A DNA stretch of 64,000 nt. Source: Mesocentrotus franciscanus (taxonomy: Eukaryota; Echinodermata; Echinoidea; Camarodonta; Strongylocentrotidae). How positions within the stretch are numbered: position 1 is the first letter of the stretch; each line of letters opens with the position of its first letter. Below are positions 54,961 to 64,000 of the stretch, one piece after another. The stretch is from the NCBI GenBank assembly GCA_037976565.1, contig CP137667.1:32106459-32170458 (forward strand), read 5' to 3'. The position numbers and the translations under genes were made by a program. Under the pieces are notes generated by a model. The model was not told the DNA's origin. It searched no databases and worked only from the letters and a program-made list of their open reading frames with translations.

Positions 54961-57300
54961 AAAGGTAAAATGAAATGTACACAAAACAAATTACGATTTA
55001 TGAGTATTATGTGTCAACAATAGAATTAGAAGGTCGAAAAATGTCAGTTCAAATTAATATAAGAAAGATATTCCCATCCCATACTTTAATAGTTAACTTA
55101 TACCAGATGGTAATTTTTTGTGTCTATAATATAAAGTATAAGTACTATAAGTATATCGTGGTTTTGGAAGCCAGCGTTCGTCCGCATTCACAAGCGGTGG
55201 GAAGAATTAAGAAGGAAACATATGCGTGTGAAATCACGTACTAATAGTAATAGTCTTACCTCGCCTCCCTGTACTGGTGAAATGCAGCGCTACTAGTCTA
55301 GTACGTGTAGTAGTACTAGTAGTACGTAGGCTACGTACGTACTAGCAATGCGGATCGGAAAGGAGCATAGAGACACTTAATGGTACTTGGTTGGGAAACT
55401 TGGTTGGTCCTCCAAAATACTCGTCTGAGTTTTAACTGGATCTCTATGGATCGGAGCGAATGGTGATTTCCTGTTTCTCGAAAGTGTCACATCTGTCCAG
55501 TCTACAGCCTGGGCAGCTTGGAAGTTGGATGATGCGAATCAAGATTCTACGTCAATATCTGAAAATACCACCTGTATTGGCCGTAATGCCACGCCCCGTA
55601 TCGTGCGGACGCGCGCGTTTAATTACCTCACGGGGAATCCCCTATACGTGTTATGGCTTGCTGTCAATATGCGGTTGTGTGTAGCATAGAAATGAGTTGA
55701 ATAGCTGAATGAGAACATAGACATATATGTTGTAATCGAGTATCTGCGAGTTGTGGTCATTGCTGGTCACAATCTTTCTCATTTTCTTCACATCTGACAG
55801 CTAGTTTTGAAGTGCAATTTGTCCTATTTGTTATATCCTTCTGATTTCTTCCTTATGTTGTAAATTGGAATGTTATATGTTGTAAATTAAATAGGAAAAT
55901 GGTGCAAAGGTGCTCCTCCCCTGCTTCTCCAGTCAATGACAAATTGTTTCCCTCTTTTTTTGTTGGGGGGGGGGCCCCCTCCCCTAGAAAAAACAGGTAA
56001 AAACACCCCTTTTTGTAAAAAAAAAAGAAGATGGGCCCTCCTGGCGCTCAAGGAGGGGGTGGTGGTTGAAAAATAATATAGCACTCTCCCCGTTGAGCCA
56101 CAAAAAATGAGTGCTCACTACCCCCCACCGAGCGAAAAATCGACCTACATGATTTTCCAATTTTCAATTTTCGGAGGCAAAAAAAAAAAATTGTGCTCAT
56201 ACTCGTACATACTAGCTTCACCACGATAATATAACAGTTCCATCATAGCTCATATACGTTTTTAGCTTAGGATACGTTTAGCAAGGATATTATAATGTTA
56301 CCATTATCGACATAAGAAAATGCATAGGTCCTAGATTCGATGATAATATGAAATATGAAGTTCATCTCTAGTTAAGATACATATATATATATAATTCATA
56401 CAAATATGTTTCCGTTATCAATATAATAATTCTATTTGATGATCGAGCTCGATGATGATTAAGGATAGTTGGTTGGTTTTGCTAAACATTGGCATATAGT
56501 CCTTTGTTCACCTAAAATAATACTGCATCCTCGGCTTTTAATGTGTATCAAAAATGATAATGGTCATACATAGTATTATAGTTACAAGATAATCTTACTA
56601 AAAGAAAAAAAAAGAAGGAAATTGACTTACAATCAGTTGAAATATAAGAAATTCGATTGTGCTATAACGAATAGTTACATGAAGATGATCCATATATAGG
56701 TTAAATAGTACATGATGGTGTCAATGAATTCGATGTTTTTTCGTACAAATAAAGAGGATGTTAAAATTACGGTATATTATAATGATTATATTTTAAAGGA
56801 ACACAACATTAAACGATAACGTCGTATTGAAAACTTCAAGTAGGAATACAATTCAGTCCGTCTTTATTTCTGCTGGCAGATTTGACGGGCAAAATACTTC
56901 CTGAAAATCATGTTTAAGAATGTTTTACCATGCATTCTGATGATTATTACTTGTAGTATCTTGTATGGTCTTCATTATAGTGAGGATAGACAACAGAATA
57001 TTCTGTTAAGGGCACACCACGAGTTTACAATTTGATTAAACGGCTACATTTGTGGCACGAGTAGACTACTTTCTTGACAAAGGACTCTTTGTGTAATGCG
57101 GATGATGTTCGACACCTTCTGGGTTAATAAAATACATGTAGTACTCTTTATTTTACTGTTGTTAATGTCGACGGTTGTTGATATATTATGCGCAGTGTCC
57201 CCCCCCCCCCTCCCCCTTACTCCCTCTACTACTAGGCCCCGAGGCACGGGATTTGGGCAGGTGCTATACTCTCTATATCTCAGTAGTTCGAACATCCTTT
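54961..57300. other. no gene recognised; repeat fragment at 55,890-56,090
   Basis: 55,295-55,345 is a palindromic TACTAGTAGTACGTA-type simple sequence. 55,890-56,090 is the reverse complement of sequence near 63,290-63,420 (GGTAAAAACACCCC and long G/C runs), a dispersed repeat. The frame at 54,975-55,244 has no recognisable motif. G/C runs occur at 55,965 and 57,199. Confidence 0.55.
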
Positions 57301-57326
57301 AAAATAAAAAATCCTGTCTCAATCGA

Positions 57327-57339
57327 GAATATTCCAGAA
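57327..57339 (+). promoter_or_regulatory. heat-shock element upstream of the HSP70-like gene
   Basis: GAATATTCCAGAA is a perfect three-unit nGAAnnTTCnnGAAn binding site for heat-shock factor, 574 bp before the start codon. Its position upstream of an HSP70 gene makes chance less likely. Confidence 0.7.
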
Positions 57340-57596
57340 TATCGGAAGTGACGTGTTTACAGAAAAAAATATCACACGATCGGAAATTTCCCCAAACAAA
57401 CAATGATATATCGGGATACCACTATACATACATGCAGTCTGCTTTTAGACAGCAATTTCTACATGTAGTTTAGCCAAAGGGACAATGATATCTAGGCCTA
57501 TTCAGCTCGCTATATCAAATACAATTGTAAATGCTGTTAATTTTGTCATTAACTTTCGGGCGCAGAACACATTGGTTAAACATGAGGTCGATACTC

Positions 57597-57637
57597 TTCT
57601 AGAATTGGATAAACATTTCACTACAAGTTGATATAAA
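57597..57637 (+). promoter_or_regulatory. two-unit heat-shock element and TATA box
   Basis: TTCTAGAA (57,597-57,604) is a two-unit heat-shock element, with TATAAA at 57,632-57,637 about 28 bp further on. An inverted CCAAT (ATTGG) lies at about 57,571. This would put transcription start near 57,660 and give a 5' leader of about 250 bases. Confidence 0.55.
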
Positions 57638-57912
57638 CGTCCGTGGCTCGCAAACCCTTGACTTTTCACTGTATGTGCATAACGTCATACGAAAGATCTA
57701 GAAGAGCTGCAGACAAATTATGGATGACGAACATTTTGCCAATTAGACAAATCGACGCTTCTTCAGGGTTCACTTCAAGCTTCGAACTATCAAACTATTC
57801 CGAATTTATTACGGCATCTACACATATTTCAGAAAAGAGTCCGGATCGCTTATGTTTGAGGTCCTCAAAGTCGATATTTGAAACCAGACAGCTCGAGATA
57901 AAATAAAATATA

Positions 57913-58100
57913 ATGGCTTCAGCAAAAGCACCAGCGATTGGGATTCATTTGGGTACAACGTGTTCCTGTGTAGGAGTCTTCCAGAATGGGACGGTGGAGA
58001 TCATTCCCAATGACTATGGAAACCGGACAACACCCAGTTGTGTTGCTTTCACAGAGAGCGAGATACTGATTGGAGATGCGGCCAAGAATCAAATGTCAGA
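57913..58100 (+). CDS. HSP70-like protein, exon 1 (start of ATPase domain)
   Basis: The ATG opens [21 protein letters not shown], followed by [20 protein letters not shown] and [11 protein letters not shown], the N-terminus of cytosolic HSP70. In the family the first phosphate loop reads GIDLGTT; here the Asp, needed for metal and nucleotide handling, is His (residue 12), and the Tyr after it is Cys. The exon ends at a donor GTAAGT (58,101) in phase 2. The cognate HSC70 genes of animals also have an intron next to this DAAKNQ motif, whereas heat-inducible copies usually lack introns, so a cognate-type origin is likely. Confidence 0.92.
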
Positions 58101-58437
58101 GTAAGTGGTTTGAGATTTAATGCACGTTTGATGAAATGTGAGATTGTTCCACGAAAGAAACATTTGAAGAGAAACTTTTCTTCAAAGGGAGATCCAGGAC
58201 CCACCCCACCCTCTATCAGCGAGTTTAGGAGGTCTGGTTGAGTCCCACCTCCCCCACAAAAAAAAGATTGTTTGTTCCTGTCACAGATCACCATACCCCA
58301 TCCCCCCCCAAAATCAACATGAAGAGTTCGGGTGTGGGGTCCTAAAAGATATTATTGAGAATTGCGATAAAATGTCGGAAATTTTTCGCCACCCCTTGCT
58401 CTTCCTGACAGGGGGTACTTCCCTCACTAACGAACTT

Positions 58438-60492
58438 TTTTCTCTTTTTTTTTCCAAAGGAAAATTTTATTCAATCATTCTTGAGCAAGAACAAAACAGT
58501 AGACTTGAACAAAGTACATGTTGTGACATGTCGGTTAAACAAACATTGTTACATCAGTTGCACATGTCTCCATTTATCTAGTAATACAACAAATTTATTG
58601 CGTTTGATAGAAAGAACCCGCTCAACTTCATAAAAATGTTTAAGCATCTTCTTAAAAGAATTCAAAGATAACCGTTCCCTTTTGCATTTTGCAGAGAATA
58701 TATAGTGTTTTGCATATACAATGACAAAATTAAAGATAGATTGCATACCATCTGGGAAACCAAACAAAAAGGAATTTTGATTCAAAAGCACTTCATTGTT
58801 TAGAATAGAGCTTTGGAAGTCTTGGATGAATTGATGCGTAACAGGGCATTCCCAAAACAAGTGTGAAATACTTTCAACAGAGGATAAGCAAAATGTACAT
58901 AAATTAGAATTAGCTATGCCCATAATGTGAAGATATTTGTTGACCCCTAGTATTCGATGTAAAATTCTGAACTGAAAATAACGAAGTTTCGTAGAAAGGC
59001 AACATTTTAAAGGAATAGTGTAAAGTTTTGTTCAGTCTTGAACAGGTTCAGTTAAAATTGTAGCCCATTTCATTTCCGAAATCGGAACTTTAAGGATCTT
59101 TTCAACAGAAATTTGATGAACATATTTGCATACTTTAAAACCTTCTTTAAGTTATGCAATAATTCTTCTTGGGGTGTCTTGCTTTCAGCTTGGTGCTGTA
59201 GGATATATTTTTCCATTCTTTTGGAAGTGTAGAGATTAAAGAGTAGTATTCAAGAAAATGACATTGAACTTTATATTTTTGAATAAATGTTATATGTGAA
59301 TAAAATTTACCATGCTCATCCAACAAATGTCTTATACGAGTGATTCCAATATCTATCCAATTGTGCTTAAATACAACATTACCACCTATTTTAATTAGAG
59401 TGTTATTCCACAACACTTGATCTTGAATGTTTACATCAGTCAATTTAGGGGAAAATGTCAACGCACTCCAAGCAAGTAAAATTTCACGTATAAAGTGGTT
59501 CCTTACATTGAATATTTTGGGGTCATTAAACTTTAAATTGCCCAACCAAAACAAATCTCCCCCGAGATGTTTCAAATAGTATTCAAAAAAGCATTTCCAT
59601 TTACCTGTATTTTCTACATCAATCAATCGTTTTACCCATGCAGTTTTCAATCCTTTAATAACTGAAGGAAGATGTAACATTTTTAATCCACCTTGATTAT
59701 AATCTCCAATGATTGTACGACGGTTAATCTTATCTAGTTTTCCACTCCATATAAATGAGTACATTAACGAATCAATTTCCAGCAAAAAATCTTCTGGCGG
59801 CTTTGGGAGAACGGATAAAAGATATACTAATTGAGAAAGGCCTAGCGACTTTAATACAGTGATTTTCCCTATAGGTGTTAAATCTCTCATATTCCATATT
59901 CTCAAAATGTTTTTCAATTTTTGTAATTTTGGAGGAAAATTTAATTCAAATATATCATCAAGATTAATAGAAAAATACACTCCTAGCAGTCTATAGGGTC
60001 CATTGGAATATCTAAGTCCAGAAAAAGATATGTCGGGAGGGTGGGCTTTGTAATACCCAAGAGCTACTATTTCCAATTTGTTCCGGTTAATGTATAGTCC
60101 TAAAAAAACTTTAAATTGGTCTAAAATATACATAATAATTTTAAGCGAAGCGACGTCATTTAAATAAAACGTTGTGTCATCAGCATATGAATTAAGCTTA
60201 ATTTCTATACCATTCACTCTGATGCCTTTAACATCAATATCTGTCCTTATCCATATAGACATTATTTCATTACAAATTATATACAGAAGGGGGCTTAAAG
60301 GGCAGTCTTGTCTAACACCACATGTAATTGGAAAAAATAGAAGCATGCCCATTGTTCAACACACATGAATAAATATCATTATACATAATTTTCACCCAGG
60401 ATATTAAATCTTTCCCAAAATTGAAGTATTTCAAAGCTTGAAACATAAAGGACCATTCTAATTTATCGAAAGCCTTTTCAATATCAACCATT
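58438..60492 (-). mobile_element. 5'-truncated L1-like LINE in the HSP70 intron
   Basis: Minus-strand RT fragments: motif A in MVDIEKAFDKLEWSF (60,312-60,524 frame), then GVRQDCPLSPLL and the catalytic SYADDTTFYL (59,147-60,352 frame), and a C-terminal zinc-type segment CTFCLSSVESISHLFWEC (58,549-58,923 frame). The plus-strand T runs just after 58,438 are its A-rich tail. The perfect 12-bp direct repeat ACTAACGAACTT at 58,426-58,437 and 60,493-60,504 is the target duplication. The copy starts inside RT, so it was dead on arrival, and it has since gained frame changes, including one T in a T run near 60,340. Confidence 0.92.
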
Positions 60493-60504
60493 ACTAACGA
60501 ACTT

Positions 60505-61024
60505 ACAGAAAATCCCGTGAACATTTTGCTCAGGCGACAATTGCACCGGGCTTTTCTACGACCGTCAAATGTGTAATGTAAGAAGATGGTTTTAGGTCAA
60601 GTGTAGGATTTGGGGGAGGTATAGTATGTTTGAGGTTAGGAATTTAGTTGATAAAGGAAAATGACCACAGACCTATTGTTACAGGAGCACGTGTCGTAAA
60701 TCCGTGATTCACTATCTATTTTGAGCACTTTCCATATTGACATGTCACCCGTTCCCCTCAATCATCCTCGACCTGCCCCTGTAATACAGTAGTATAACCC
60801 TAAACCTAACCTAAAGCTATCCAAACCCTGCCTATAATTCTTGGGCAAAGCAGAGCCTAGATAAATGTTGCCAGAGCAAATGCCGGAGCACCCCTTTTGC
60901 AGAAGAAGCCCATTGTTTTCCTATTTACAAAAAAGTGTGATATATTACCAAAAATATTGACAGAATGTGGTATGTTGGCCTATGTGATGGGTAATTCTGT
61001 TTCCCTGTTTCTCTATCTGTTCAG
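60505..61024. other. right part of the HSP70 intron
   Basis: No gene or repeat recognised. It ends with the branch/acceptor region TTTCTCTATCTGTTCAG at 61,024. The open frame from 60,897 is only the exon 2 frame running back into the intron. Confidence 0.6.
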
Positions 61025-62528
61025 GAATCCCAAGAATACTATCTTCGATGCCAAGCGTCTGATTGGGCGACAGTTCAACGACGAGGTTGTACAGTCAGGT
61101 ATGAAACACTGGCCCTTCACCGTCATCAACAAGGACGGCAAACCGATGCTGCAGGTAGAGCACATTGGAGAAAGCAAGACACTGTCTCCAGTAGAGGTCA
61201 GCTCCATGGTTCTGACAAAGCTGAAGGAGACAGCAGAAGCTTACCTTGGCAAGAAGGTCACAGATGCCCTCATCACTGTTCCTACTTATTTCAACGATGC
61301 CCAGCGACAGGCGACCAAGGAGGCAGGGGTGATCGCTGGCCTTAACGTCCTCAGGATCATCAACGAGCCCACTGCTGCCGCCCTCGCCTACGGTCTCGAT
61401 GAGAAGTCTGACGGTCGAGAACTGCATGTTCTTGTTTTTGATCTCGATAGAAGTGAATTCGACGTCTCACTCCTTGTCATTGAGGATGGGATATTCGAGG
61501 TACTGACTACGGCTGGAGACGCACATTTCGGCGGAGAGGACTTTGATAGCAGACTCGTCAGCCATCTCGTTGAGGAATTCAAGAGCAGGAATAAGATAGA
61601 CTTGATGACTAACTGCAGAGCACTACACCGCCTTCGTAAAACAGCGGAACTTGCATCAAGCAGCACTCATTGCTGTATCGAAGTTGAAGTTGACTCTCTT
61701 TTCGAAGGCCTCGACTTTTACACTAGCATTAGCAGAACAAAATTCGAAGAGCTGTGTTCAGATCTCTTTAAAAAGTGTTTGCAGCCGGTAGAAAGAGTAC
61801 TGCTGAATGCCAAGATCGATAAGAAGACGATAGATACAGTAATCCTTGTTGGCGGATCGACACGAATCCCAAAGATCCAGAAGCTTCTTCAAGAATTCCT
61901 GGACGGAAAGGAATTCAACATGTCCATAAACCCTGAAGAAGTTCTAGCATACGGAGCCGCATTGCACGCAGTTACTGTGTCCGAGATAAAAGTTTTTGCC
62001 TGTTTCCATGTTGCTCCTCTGTCTCTTGGTATCGAGACGGCGGCTGGCTCGATGACAAGTATCATTGATAGGAACACCATGGTGCCAACCAGAGCATCCC
62101 AGAGATTCACTACCTTCTCGGACAACCAACCAGGCGTGTCTATTCAGGTGTTTGAAGGAGAGAGGGCTATGGCCAAGGACAACAATCGCCTCGGCCAGTT
62201 TGATTTGTCCGGGATCCCTCCTGCTCCTCATGGCGTCCCTAAGATCGAAGTTACGTTCGAAATTGATGCCAATGACATATTGACCGTCACTGCTGAGGAT
62301 CTGATCACAGGTCGCAGCAATGAGATCACCATCTCCAATGATAAGAGACTGTCCAAAGACGACATCGAACGCATGGTGAAGGATGCTGAACGATTCCAAG
62401 CCGAGGATGATGCCCAGCGCGAATGCATCGCCGCCAAGAATCTTCTAGAGGATGACACCCTCAACCTCAAGTCCGCCGTCAATGACTCCTCTGCAGAGAA
62501 ATGGCTGGGCTCTAATACAATTATGTGA
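61025..62528 (+). CDS. HSP70-like protein, exon 2 (rest of ATPase, substrate domain, short lid)
   Basis: It starts at the acceptor and restores the codon split by the intron, then [15 protein letters not shown] as in all HSP70. Kept: Lys in [52 protein letters not shown] and the substrate-domain [19 protein letters not shown]. Changed: the second phosphate loop, DLGGGTFDVS in the family, is [10 protein letters not shown] here, removing three glycines and a threonine that hold ATP phosphate. Together with the exon 1 change this predicts little or no ATPase activity. The protein is 563 residues in all; the usual length is about 640, so most of the helical lid and the EEVD tail are missing. The frame is intact, so this is either a pseudo-ATPase paralogue or an early pseudogene. 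Confidence 0.92.
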
Positions 62529-62586
62529 AAGCCCCTTTTACAACAGATTATGATAAAGAAAAATCAAATCGTGATTTTATACTGAA

Positions 62587-62592
62587 TATTAA
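62587..62592 (+). terminator. possible poly(A) signal of the HSP70-like gene
   Basis: ATTAAA, a common variant signal, lies 59 bp after the stop codon. No better AATAAA was seen within the next 100 bp. Confidence 0.4.
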
Positions 62593-63159
62593 ACCTGTAA
62601 ACAGAAACTGACTCTTAATGTTTATTGTTCGTAAATTACAGTGGCTACATTCTAGTTATCGTTACTATAATATTATTCATATTCATCAACAAGGTAAAAC
62701 ATCAATAATTGGTATAATAGGCATAAAGATAAAAAGATCATCTCCATCATGTATGGTACTCTGAGATTGAACAAAAACAGCAAGAAACAAAACAATTTAC
62801 CTCCCAAAACTGCTTACTAGCGTATATGTTTCTTTGTTCCTCTATTTATAATCTTATTGATTATTGTATAATGGAAATGAATATTCTCACTTAGGTTCTA
62901 AAAGACCACTCCGTGACAAATTTAGGGTCCTTGGTTGAAGGAATAATATATTTTTCCCCCAAAAAAATAAATTGACAAATGATGGTAGTTTCAAGCTTTT
63001 TCCTTATACGCTCTCAAAATTGATAGAGCAATAATATTAGTGATGATAATGATAATAATCGTATTAGTAATAATACTTTCTGGATTGATGAAGTAAAAGC
63101 CATAAAACAGTGTTTCTTGATATCATCAAAAAAAAATTGATAGTCAAGTGCAAATACTA
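62593..63159. other. no gene recognised
   Basis: AT-rich downstream sequence of the HSP70-like gene, with ATAATAATA-type simple sequence near 63,045. Confidence 0.55.
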
Positions 63160-63432
63160 AAGGCCTATGCAGGGGCGGATACAGCCGGCGGCGAGGGCGG
63201 GGTGGGGGGGCAAATTTGTGAGAAAATATTTAGCGGCAAATCAGCCGGCGAATAAGCGGGGTGGGGGTGGGGGAATGCCAACTATTTTGTTTTGCTCAAC
63301 GGGGGGGGGGGATAGTGAGCACATTTTTAAAAAACTCAACACTCCCTTTTTTAAAGGTGTTTTTTTACCTTTTTTGCCAGGGGTAGGGGCCCGGGCCCCC
63401 CTGCCCCACTTGATCCCCCACTGGGCCTATGT
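63160..63432. repeat. GC-rich dispersed repeat fragment
   Basis: Contains AGGGGCGGATACAGCCGGCG, long G runs and TAAAGGTGTTTTTTTACC. It is related in inverted orientation to 55,890-56,090, and its first word also occurs at 37,390-37,420. It is cut at its right side by the LINE fragment that follows. Confidence 0.65.
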
Positions 63433-64000
63433 GGGTTATTAAATATCTAGGTTTATATATAGATCACTATCTCGATTGGGATGAATATGTTAATTTTCTG
63501 AGAAAGATATTATTAAAAAGCTGTACCTATTTAAAAGAATAAGGAACTATATTTCGCAGAATATTGCACTTATATTTTACAAAACAATATTACAAAGTAA
63601 ACTTGACTATTGTGATGTGGTTTGGAGAAATATAAAGAGAAAATCTGTTAAGAAGCTTCAGGTTCTTCAGAATAGAGCGCTCCGAATTGTTTTAAAAGTT
63701 GATGCTAGATATCCTACAATTTCCTGTATCAGCAGTTAAAACTTGATTTCCTAGAAAAAGAAGAGATAAACATGCTCTTTACATGATGTATAAAATTGCT
63801 AATCATAATTGTCCTAATTACTTGCTAGATTTATTTGAACTCAAAAAATGGAATTATAATATGAGAAATTCAATTAATAATTTCTTACTACCGAAATTGA
63901 GAACATGTTTTAAGAAAAAGAGCTTTAGTTATTTTGGTGCGAAGTGCTGGAACTCTATTTCACAAGAACTTAAACGTGAGTTGTCATATATGAATTTCAA
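63433..64000 (+). pseudogene. CR1/Jockey-like LINE, RT C-terminal remnant
   Basis: Translated in shifting frames, the sequence shows VIKYLGLYIDHYLDW, then KLYLFKRIRNYISQNIALIF, LDYCDVVWRNI and KKLQVLQNRALRIVLK. This is the conserved tail after the RT catalytic region of CR1/Jockey-type non-LTR elements. Further residues (LYMMYKIANHNCPNYLLDLF, FSYFGAKCWNSIS) continue to the window edge. Frame breaks near 63,505 and 63,740 mark it as dead. It starts abruptly after the GC-rich repeat, in keeping with 5' truncation. Confidence 0.82.

Noticed and set aside
61013..62482. Long minus-strand frames over HSP70 exon 2
   Set aside because: Antisense shadows of a conserved coding exon, a common effect of HSP70 codon composition.

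Overview
This is eukaryotic, animal genomic DNA, mostly non-coding and rich in transposable elements. The best inference is a marine deuterostome, most likely an echinoderm such as a sea urchin. The main evidence is a Death-NACHT receptor gene whose first coding exon is a short hydrophobic leader ending in a 2A translational-recoding motif, an arrangement known from sea urchin NLR genes. A Ty3/gypsy fragment with Gmr1-type domain order and the abundance of invertebrate-type repeats agree with this. There is no bacterial-type gene organisation.

Layout. 1-2.3 kb: 3' end of a Gmr1-like gypsy element with polypurine tract and putative LTR. 2.3-31.1 kb: a dense head-to-tail field of one non-autonomous repeat family (about 13 copies, called the ACTAGA/terminal-hairpin family here). 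It is interrupted by a nearly complete, young gypsy element carrying a PHD finger (9,691-16,205) and by a three-unit 1.05-kb tandem array whose middle unit is a crossover hybrid (16,320-19,322). 25-28.8 kb is quiet except for a candidate NLR repeat exon on the minus strand (27,024-27,168). 31-38 kb: a tRNA-derived SINE, two MITE-like elements with target-site duplications, and a run of unrelated minisatellites. 38,341-41,231: a Penelope-like element with intact RT and GIY-YIG endonuclease, an inverted head and a candidate hammerhead ribozyme. 41.3-42.2 kb: another terminal-hairpin element with internal 152-bp tandem repeats.

43.2-47.9 kb, minus strand: the NLR-type gene. Three exons are visible (2A leader, Death, NACHT) and their splice phases fit exactly. 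The gene continues leftwards through a GTAAGT donor, and its downstream repeat exons are mostly not found. 48-57 kb: several inverted-repeat elements (one hAT-like with an 8-bp duplication, one with 15-bp palindromic flanking repeats), minisatellites and a possible unrecognised split gene near 51 kb.

57.3-62.6 kb, plus strand: an HSP70 family gene of two coding exons. It has a heat-shock element and a TATA box upstream, and its intron contains an antisense, 5'-truncated L1-like LINE with a 12-bp duplication. Two nucleotide-binding motifs of the ATPase domain are altered, so it is probably a pseudo-ATPase or a decaying paralogue. The window ends in a degenerate CR1/Jockey-like LINE.

The only likely host genes are the NLR-type receptor, the HSP70-like gene and perhaps the 51-kb exons. 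Nearly everything else is mobile or repeat DNA, with nesting that lets relative ages be read: repeat family before gypsy, host repeat before Penelope, HSP70 intron before LINE. All names come from reading motifs, as no database search was possible.
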